Below, in pieces: positions 57,014 to 64,000 of a stretch of 64,000 nucleotides of DNA (positions are counted from its first letter, which is position 1; each line of letters starts with the position of its first letter). Under the pieces are notes generated by a model that worked only from the letters and a program-made list of their open reading frames with translations, did not search any database and was not told the origin of the DNA. The DNA lies in contig CM041465.1 in NCBI GenBank assembly GCA_023213395.1, positions 113,405,741-113,469,740 on the forward strand. The letters are read 5' to 3'. This DNA is from Cycas panzhihuaensis (taxonomy: Eukaryota; Cycadophyta). Position numbers and translations under genes: made by a program.

Positions 57014-57545
57014 GCGGGGGCCCCGATGGGCACTTTTTGTATTTTGGCATGTGAGACAGTCCTTGGGACCATCTCTCATCCCTTATCACTATTGCCTTCT
57101 AGCCCTATCTCTACTTTCACTTCCATAGTCCCCATTTTGCTCATTCTTTTGGGTGCATTTATGGTGCCTCGTTGACTCATTTTCGCTAGGGCCCTTCTAT
57201 CTCATTTTATGTATCACTCCCATGCATGCCCGAGTTTATACTTGATTGGCTCGTTTCACCATCCTGGATTCATTTTTGCAGTCCGTTTGTGCTCCTAGGG
57301 TCTCCAAAGGAAGCGCTCCCTCTGATCGAGATTGCTCTTTGCTTCCTTAAGTAACCTTTGGCACCCTAGGGTGGCCTTCTTGCCATCCGCTCTCTGCCAA
57401 TGCTTCAATAGTCTACTCTTGTACTCGGGCAGCCTTATTGTTAGGTCCTCCTACCCTTTGTGGACATTATTATTAACCATATGATCCCATTTTTCTTCGA
57501 CTGTGACTCTATTGTATATTTTCTCTATCGAGACACTTTCTTTTC

Positions 57546-57975
57546 TCACCCATGACTCTCTTCATCTTCACCAACGACGAAAGCTACGGTAATCCTGGTC
57601 CCTCCACCATCGCATGGATTCTTCGCGACTTTTCTGGACATGATTTCCTATGTTCCAGAGTCTTCCTCCCTAAGGCCACTAATAATGAAGTCAAGTACAT
57701 GGCTGTTATCAAAGCCCTCACCGATGCGTTCGATTTCCACCATGGATCTATTGTTCTTCTTTGCGAGTCCTAGGTGGTGGTGTCCCATCTCACCTAGGTC
57801 TACCAGGTGTGATGCCCATGCTTGAGAGCCCTCGCTTTGACTACTAGGTCCCTATTGGCTTGCTTTCAGTCTGTCGACATCTGACACATCCCTTGGGCCC
57901 TCAACTCTAAGGCGGACAGCCTCGTTTGTCTCATCCTTGAGCACCGCCTTCCTCTTCTTGTTGATCACCCTTAAG
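57546..57975 (+). pseudogene. Element A second RNase H (archaeal-type), broken
   Basis: FIFTNDESYGNPGPSTIAWI, NNEVKYMAVIKALTDAFDFH and LLCES(stop)VVVSHL, then PWALNSKADSLVCLILEHRL. Homologous to 42685-43164 of element B. The first Asp is Asn, the Glu of NNEVEY is Lys, and TAG stops follow LLCES. It lies between the antisense PMD promoter and the 3' LTR, as in B. Confidence 0.82.
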
Positions 57976-58376
57976 AGACTTGCCCGGTCGCCCTATTGCC
58001 CAGGTCTCGAGCCATCTTGCATTTCTTTTTGTGATATGTTTGCACCTCTAAAAACTAGCCGCTAATGAGGTTAAATTATGGCAACCATCAGGTTTGCTCG
58101 TTTACTCTTTCTCTTATCATCATTACACCTTCTTTTTGCACTCTTGCGATGGGGGCATCCCCCTCATCTGTCATAGCTTTTGGTCAATTCTTGGGTGGCA
58201 GATAGGCAGCCCTTGTGCTGTCTCCACCCCTCTCCTAATATCCATGTGTTCTTCCAAGATACTCATCGGCACCCTTAGACCCTGTTATGATTATGATTAT
58301 TATATATACATGTGCTACTGACAATTTTTGCTACCAGCATTCACCATCGCACTATGCTTCCAAGCAGTGAGGCTCT

Positions 58377-58392
58377 GCTAGCAAGGGGGCAG
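58377..58392 (+). promoter_or_regulatory. Element A polypurine tract
   Basis: GCTAGCAAGGGGGCAG immediately before the 3' LTR, matching the tract in element B. Confidence 0.8.
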
Positions 58393-61061
58393 TGTTTCCC
58401 AGCTACTAGGAATGGATATGGATAGATCGACTCAGGTAAGCGTAGGTATGCTTCTTCCTTCTCGCCTTTATTATTTCTTGGGAAAGGTAGATAGAAGCAT
58501 TGCCTCATTGCATGATTGACTGCCTCATTTGAGTGATCACTTTGTATCTATTACTTGATCATATTGCTTATCATATTTTTAGCCTATGATGACCCGCGGG
58601 ATCTACCTCTCTACAAGGTAGGCATCCCCATGGCACTTTACAACCCTCTGCACCACCTCCATGTCACCTGAAGCCTCACTCAACTTGTGTGATCTGCTTA
58701 CACCATAATCTTATATTCTTTCATAGTATTTCTGGGAATCCTAGCTCTTGATGTCTCATTTGGTCTAGCCCACATGTCACCCAGACTGTCCCTAGCCACG
58801 TAGACAGGAGGGATGGCCCCTCCTAGGCCTATCACATCTCTTTCTAAGGCTCCCAAAACCTTGGCCATTGCTATTTTAGCATTCTGGTCTTGCACCATTG
58901 TAAACTAAGCGGTACCATAAAGTTTACCACAGTACCGTGAAGTTTACTGCAGTGCGACTATTGCACTTTATTTTTTTTATCTACCATTGCAATTCTCATT
59001 TTTTTCATGGAATTACCACATGGATAAGTGACCAACTCAACCTTACCTGAACCCTAATCGCTCGATTAGGGTTAGGATGGGTATATATTCTAAAAAGTAC
59101 CACATTTCACATATCTTGGCTCTCAAACAACATGTTCAACTACTATAATTCTGCTCTCTTCCTCCTCTCTTTCACAGGTACGCCTGCAACACTATGCTTT
59201 CTACCATTCCATCCCAGGATCTGCCTGCAGCAGCTCTATCACATGGTAGGAAACTCTCCTCCAAGAATTTCCAAGCAAGATCTCCATGTTTCTCCTTCAG
59301 TTTCGCTCAGTAAGTGTCTTCTACAACTCTACTTTGGGAAATATCCTACAAACCTTACAGGACCTATTCTCTTCCACTATTTGTAGGGGTAGGTCTGCCC
59401 TTAACTCAGCCCAATAGGTACCTATTACTTCATTTTTATGTTTCATCACATATTTACTCCATTAGAGCTTGTTCAAAAGTATATTTTCTTCCTTTTTTTA
59501 TCTTTTTGCTATAAAAGGGATTGCTCTTTCTTGTGTTTGGCTTCAAATACCTCAATCTCCTTCCCATTCTCCGCTGGTTTTTCTTAAGAAAGTTGTGGGA
59601 GAGGGTCCATAAGGATTGGGTGAAGGAAGTAAGGTAGGATTCATCCTATTTAGACTTACTCACCAAGGGCAAAACCCTTCCCATCCTTCATCTCTTACAC
59701 CCATGCTTTCCTTGAGCTAACTAGGAGTGGGTGGAATCTAAGCCTACGTTGGATATCAATGTATGCAGCCCTTGCTGTGCTAGTTCTAGGTCTGCACACT
59801 CTCCTTTTGGGCACTCTTTATGCCCCTAACGTTGTCTAGCACCCATTCAGACCTTTGGAAAAGCTTACGTGGTGATTCACTACCCATAGCAACTCTGCTA
59901 CTTAGGCATCTCTCCTACGTCTCACAACATTCATTCTCATGCTTATTCATTACTCATAGGCTATCATATAACCTTAATCCTATTGCATTCTAAGGCTACA
60001 TGGAGATCCATTTGTGGAGGGTTTTTCCATCCTGAGATTAGCCTTCCTTTCTTGCTTGGTATGCGTTGCCTTTATTATATCTTTGCCTATATAGTATCTT
60101 GCATTTTGGCAGTCCTTTCTTGAAAGGGAAAACCCTTTTTGGTTGTAGGTTTGCGATAGTGTTTGTGAAGGGAGAGAACGTATGACTCTAGGTAAGGAAG
60201 CCCCTATTTCATTTTCACTCCAACTTTGGTTACACACCAACTAACGACGAGAGGGTATATGTTGCGTGTAAGCAAGTTTTCCAATCAACCGCTCCACTTC
60301 CCATGTACGCATCATCTCTCTCTTTCCATTTCCTTGTCTTTTGTGATCTTATCAAGCATCTACTGTATTTGTATGATAGGTCACATAAAGGTAAAAAGGG
60401 TAATAAACCAACTACTTATAGTTGCCTTGCATATGCGTGTTGCATGCTTGTTTTTATAGGAAAGGGGCATAATAGGAATTGCACTCCTCCCCTCCCTTTT
60501 TCCTACCTAAACTAAATGCACCCTTAGTTGCATTTCACTTAGCTTGCATGTTTGAATACATACGAAACACTTGTTTCCCTTTTTTCTCTTTGTCTTTTAT
60601 CATTGGAAAGAAAAGAGAGAGAGGGAGACTTGCTCTTAGTCACCTTTTTTGCCATTCCTTTCCTTGGTTAGATTTGCCTTAGGCTAATTAGCCTAAGGGA
60701 AGCTTGTCCACACTTTTCTTAGGCCCTTTGCCTATTGTACCCTGACTCATGTTCCTTCACCATAGGAACCTCTCATTTGAGGGTCTCTCCTCCTTCCTTC
60801 TGGCCATCCAAGGGTAGGAGGACCTTACCCTTTGAGATTATCCAAGATACCCCTGTGTGTATCTCTCCTCTCAGAATTGAAAGCAAAAGCTATTCCAAAG
60901 ACGTTAGGCACCATTCGCGTGTCTCGATCTCATGCTACAGTGCACAGACGCCCTGTGTGGTGTTCTCTTCTGCTTATAGGATCCCATCCACACCCCAGCA
61001 TTGGTTGTTGAGCATCTCAATTCCTACTAAGCATAGTGACCATCCAACAGACACGATTCCA
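58393..61061 (+). repeat. Element A 3' LTR
   Basis: Starts TGTTTCCCAGCTACTAGGAA and ends ACGATTCCA, followed by AGCTC. Collinear with 28165-30882. One larger deletion relative to the 5' LTR lies around 60070-60080. Confidence 0.92.
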
Positions 61062-61066
61062 AGCTC

Positions 61067-61440
61067 TAATTGACATGATTGTAATTGTTAAAGATGAGGC
61101 TCTGAGTCTACTTTCTAGCATAAAAATTAGTACCCAATTTGGATGTCGTATAAGGAAGTTATTGTTGTTTTAGTGAATACTAGTTATTTTTAGTAAGAAT
61201 TATGAAAAAATATAATTTTTTAATTTTACGGGGCTGTTAAAAGCTTTATAGAACTCATTTGGACCTAATTCCACCTCTTGAAGATGAAGCTCTGAGTGTA
61301 GTTTGCAACACAAAAACTGGCACTCCATTTGGACATCGTGGGAGAAAATTATTTCTTATTTAGTGAAGAAAATTTCTTCCTTCTTTTTATAAGGCTTAAA
61401 AGCCCATTATAAAAGTGAAAAAAAAGCACCTAGGGGGGAG
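61067..61440 (+). other. Element F interior with a diverged direct repeat
   Basis: No gene. GAGGCTCTGAGTCTACTTTC at about 61095 and GAAGCTCTGAGTGTAGTTTG at about 61286 head two roughly 90-bp diverged copies (each continuing CCAATTTGGATGTCG / CCATTTGGACATCG). Confidence 0.6.
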
Positions 61441-63420
61441 ATGCTGAATAGTTGCTCAAAATCTTGGAATCTAATAATAGAGCCTCGGAGGATACAAGTT
61501 ATGAGTCCCAATCAATGTGTATACATCTAACACTATCATTTATGAACAATGAAGTTGACAAAGGGAAAGCCATAGTAGAACAATCATCTTCTCCAACATC
61601 TGTGGCTGGCCCATCTTCTCCAGCATCGTCAACTTCCTTCATGCCAAATATTTCACATGATCCTTTTTAGGATCAAAATGAATATCAAGAGGTTGTGAAA
61701 ATGAAAACCTCATTCCCAACTTGAGGTTTTCGTGAAGCCTACTAGCTACACAAGGATATGCGACCATATAAGGTAGGAAAAACTAGCGCTAGAAGTGCCC
61801 ATAGAGCAAGGATGTACGAATCACTTTCCATTGAGCTTAAACTAGCAGAACTGCATCTTACCCTTAATGAAGAGCCTCTAAGGCACCAAGAAGTTGCAAA
61901 ACATGCAGCTTCGAGAAATGCCACGAATGAAGAGTACCAATCTCTTATTAAGAATGGTACATTAGAGCTTGGTGATCTACCACTTGGAAGAAAGGTAGTT
62001 CAAAATAAATGAGTATTCAAAAACAAGTATAGATCAGATGGCACCCTAGAAAAACACAAGGCAAGGTTGGTAGCAAAAGGATTCACGTAAAGGGAAGGTA
62101 TCGGATAGGGAAGGCATCGAGTACACTGAAATCTTTTCTCCTACAACCAAGTGGCCTATAATCAGAACTCTTATAGCGTTGGCTACTCAACAGGGTTGGA
62201 AAATCCACCAACTCGATGTTAAGACCACATTTCTCAATGGGGACCTTAAAAAGAAATTTACATGGCTCAGCTAGAAGGATATGAGATTGTCGGTCAGGAG
62301 CATAAAGTTTGCAGTCTCAAAAAGTCCTTGTACGGCTTAAAGCAATCCCCTCCTACTTGGTTTACCAAGTTGTCTAAAAGAATGAGGTAACTTGGATATA
62401 AGGTTTATGACTATTAAGATATTAATGCAATATTATTCATCAAGCACGAAAATGATAAAGTCACTTACCTGTTAATCTTTATGGATGACATGTTAATAAT
62501 GGGGAATAGTGAATAGGTAATCATCTAACTGAAGAAGGACCTTGCTAAAACTTTTAAATTGCCTGACCTCGAGTTGATGAAATATTCCTTGGGAATTGAA
62601 GTAACTCAGAAGAATGACAAAATCTTTCTCTCTCAAGAAAAATATATCAACGATCTTTTGACAAAGTTTCAATTGGAAGGTGCTTGACCAGTGGATATAC
62701 CTATGGAGCCTAATATTAAACTCTTAGTTGATGGTGATATTAGGGAGGCAGACACAACACTCTACAGGCAACTTGTAGGTAGTCTCATTTGTACTACCAA
62801 CACAAGGCCAGATATTGCACACTATGTCAGTATTCTTGCAAGATTCGTGACAAATCCTAAGGAGAATCATTGGCAAACTGTAATACGAGTGTTAAGGTAC
62901 CTAAAAATAACTACCAAATATGTTATGTTACATGAACCTATTGCAGAATTTAAACTTTATGTATACACAGAATCAGACTTTGTTGGAGATAAAGACACAG
63001 GGTGATATACGTTTGGGTATGTAACATTTCTTGGAACAGCACCAATACCATGGAGATCCAGATGGTAAAAGATAGTTGCAGACTCAACTACCGAAGCTAA
63101 GTACATTACTGCTTCTAAGACAAGCAACAAGGTGATATGGCTTAGAAAATTGTTGAATACATTAAATGCCACCCAAATAAGTTCTACTAGCTAATATGTA
63201 GATAATCATTCTACAATCCAAATGGCTAAAAATCCTATATTTCATGATAGTACTAAACATACAAGTATGAAAGTCCACAGGATTAGAGAACTAGTTCATG
63301 ATGACACAATTCAAATAGAGTACTACCCCACAGTAGATCAAGTGGCTGATATCTTCACCAAACCACTAAAGAGGGTGAAGTTTGAACAATTCTAAAAGTA
63401 ACTTGGCCTTAGGGCTTCCA
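61441..63420 (+). pseudogene. Element F reverse transcriptase and RNase H (copia type)
   Basis: A Ser-rich linker (61452-61670) leads to RVT_2-type [50 protein letters not shown], and the catalytic FMDDM at 62478-62492, with LGIEVTQ. Then a 104-codon open piece (62691-63005) with RQLVGSLICTTNTRPDIAHY, and RNase H with STTEAKYITA and HTSMKVHRIRELVHDD, ending at DIFTKPLKR. Stops near 62010, 62090, 62390 and 63005. Integrase and gag are missing upstream. Confidence 0.88.
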
Positions 63421-63852
63421 TCTCCAACTGATTGAAGGAGATGACAATAGGATCATAATACTCTGTCTCATCCATGAAAATCCCTTATGGGCACGAAAGG
63501 ACAAGAATAAGTCTCTGCTCTATCCTATTCATGAAAACCCCATGTGGGCGCAAAAGGATAAGGGTTGTATCATTTTAGAAAATCAGAACTTGTGAAAACC
63601 CGAAAGGGCATGGGGGATGACGATATGGTATGTGAAGACTCAATAGATTTTAACTACAAAATTTATTGTACTGATTGGTTATTTAACTTCATTTAAAGAG
63701 TCGCCTGAGTCAGGTTAGTAGATTAGAAAATTTATGGGTTTTCTTCCCCATGAGGGATAACACAAAAGTGTCATAGTAGTTTGCTTTGTAAGAGGCTTAA
63801 ATGAAGAACTCATAAGATAGAATAAAATAGGAGGAAATAACCTTCTACCATT

Positions 63853-63863
63853 AAGGGGGAGAT
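63853..63863 (+). promoter_or_regulatory. Element F polypurine tract
   Basis: AAGGGGGAGAT directly before the 3' LTR start. Confidence 0.75.
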
Positions 63864-64000
63864 TGAAAAGGGTTAATGTCACAAGATCATTACATTAGTT
63901 GATTATTTTAAAAATGGATCTTAAGTGAACTTTAAATTAAATCACTTAAGTGAAATGCACTTTCATGTGCATTATGTATAATTTCATTTTACCTAACTAT
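63864..64000 (+). repeat. Element F 3' LTR, cut by the window end
   Basis: 137 bp starting TGAAAAGGGTTAATGTCACA, matching 27315-27451 with few differences. The rest (about 160 bp), then GTATC and the continuation of E2, are expected beyond the window. Confidence 0.9.

Larger units (their letters stand above)
28165..61061 (+). mobile_element. Element A: giant Ty3/gypsy (Tat/Ogre-like) with antisense PMD gene and extra RNase H
   Basis: LTRs 28165-30882 and 58393-61061, exact target duplication AGCTC (28160-28164 and 61062-61066). Order on plus: primer site, gag, protease, RT, RNase H, integrase, then an antisense plant-mobile-domain gene, then a second RNase H, purine tract and 3' LTR. Element B is inserted in the PMD gene at 39709-55795; without it, A is about 16.8 kb. 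The second (archaeal-type) RNase H points to the Tat lineage, but Tat elements normally place it before integrase. All genes are interrupted. A lies inside copia element F. Confidence 0.92.
27315..64000 (+). mobile_element. Element F: Ty1/copia element split by the A/B nest
   Basis: 5' LTR 27315-27612, then the initiator-Met primer site, about 0.5 kb of leader, the 33-kb A/B insertion, then 61067-63863 with RT and RNase H, and the 3' LTR from 63864 to the window end. The LTR starts agree (TGAAAAGGGTTAATGTCACA). GTATC precedes the 5' LTR as the expected target duplication; its partner lies outside the window. Only about 0.9 kb separates the primer site from RT once A is removed, too little for gag, protease and integrase, so F is internally deleted. 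F itself interrupts E2. Confidence 0.9.

Overview
The window is nuclear DNA from a land plant with a large, repeat-rich genome. I find no gene that looks functional. It contains nested and decayed LTR retrotransposons plus dead fragments of plant genes. The lineage clue is an antisense-carried fragment of an axonemal-type dynein heavy chain tail (about 15584-15910). Such genes persist only in plants with swimming sperm and are absent from flowering plants and conifers, so a cycad, Ginkgo or fern-like source is suggested; a fossil copy in another gymnosperm is not excluded. The species is inference, not proof.

Left third (1-21 kb). A decayed Ty3 chromovirus-type gag (1-1039, minus) and its leader are interrupted by element C (1660-8461, minus, target duplication AGGAC). 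Further right, element D (11565-17708, minus, target duplication AAACT) sits inside an old Ty1/copia element called E1 (11382-11559 and 17714 to about 20930, plus). C and D belong to one non-autonomous family. Both have 0.4-0.5 kb LTRs, an initiator-Met primer site, a single short gag at the 3' end of the element, long non-coding flanks, and a central slot filled with different captured host-gene pieces. C carries RAPTOR and class XI myosin; D carries an ARG1-type DnaJ protein and dynein heavy chain. All captured pieces lie antisense to their element.

Middle (21-27.3 kb). Mostly unrecognised AT-rich DNA, with an intron-less, broken LAMMER (AFC/CLK-type) kinase retropseudogene (23237-24234), followed by gag and protease of a second copy of the E copia family (E2).

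Right (27.3-64 kb). A four-level nest: E2 is interrupted by copia element F (from 27315, its 3' LTR running off the window). F is interrupted by a giant Ty3/gypsy element A (28165-61061, target duplication AGCTC). A is interrupted by a sister element B in opposite orientation (39714-55790, target duplication GCATC/TCATC). A and B have about 2.6-2.7 kb LTRs and about 16-17 kb total length. Beyond gag-protease-RT-RNase H-integrase they share an unusual 3' cargo: an antisense plant-mobile-domain (PMD) gene with its own TATA box and conserved splice acceptor, then a second RNase H displaced downstream of integrase, next to the 3' LTR. Because both sister copies have the cargo in the same place, it was part of the element before they moved. 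That architecture and the C/D gene-capture family are the two most interesting systems here. All coding regions contain stops and frameshifts; B has also lost the catalytic core of its reverse transcriptase.
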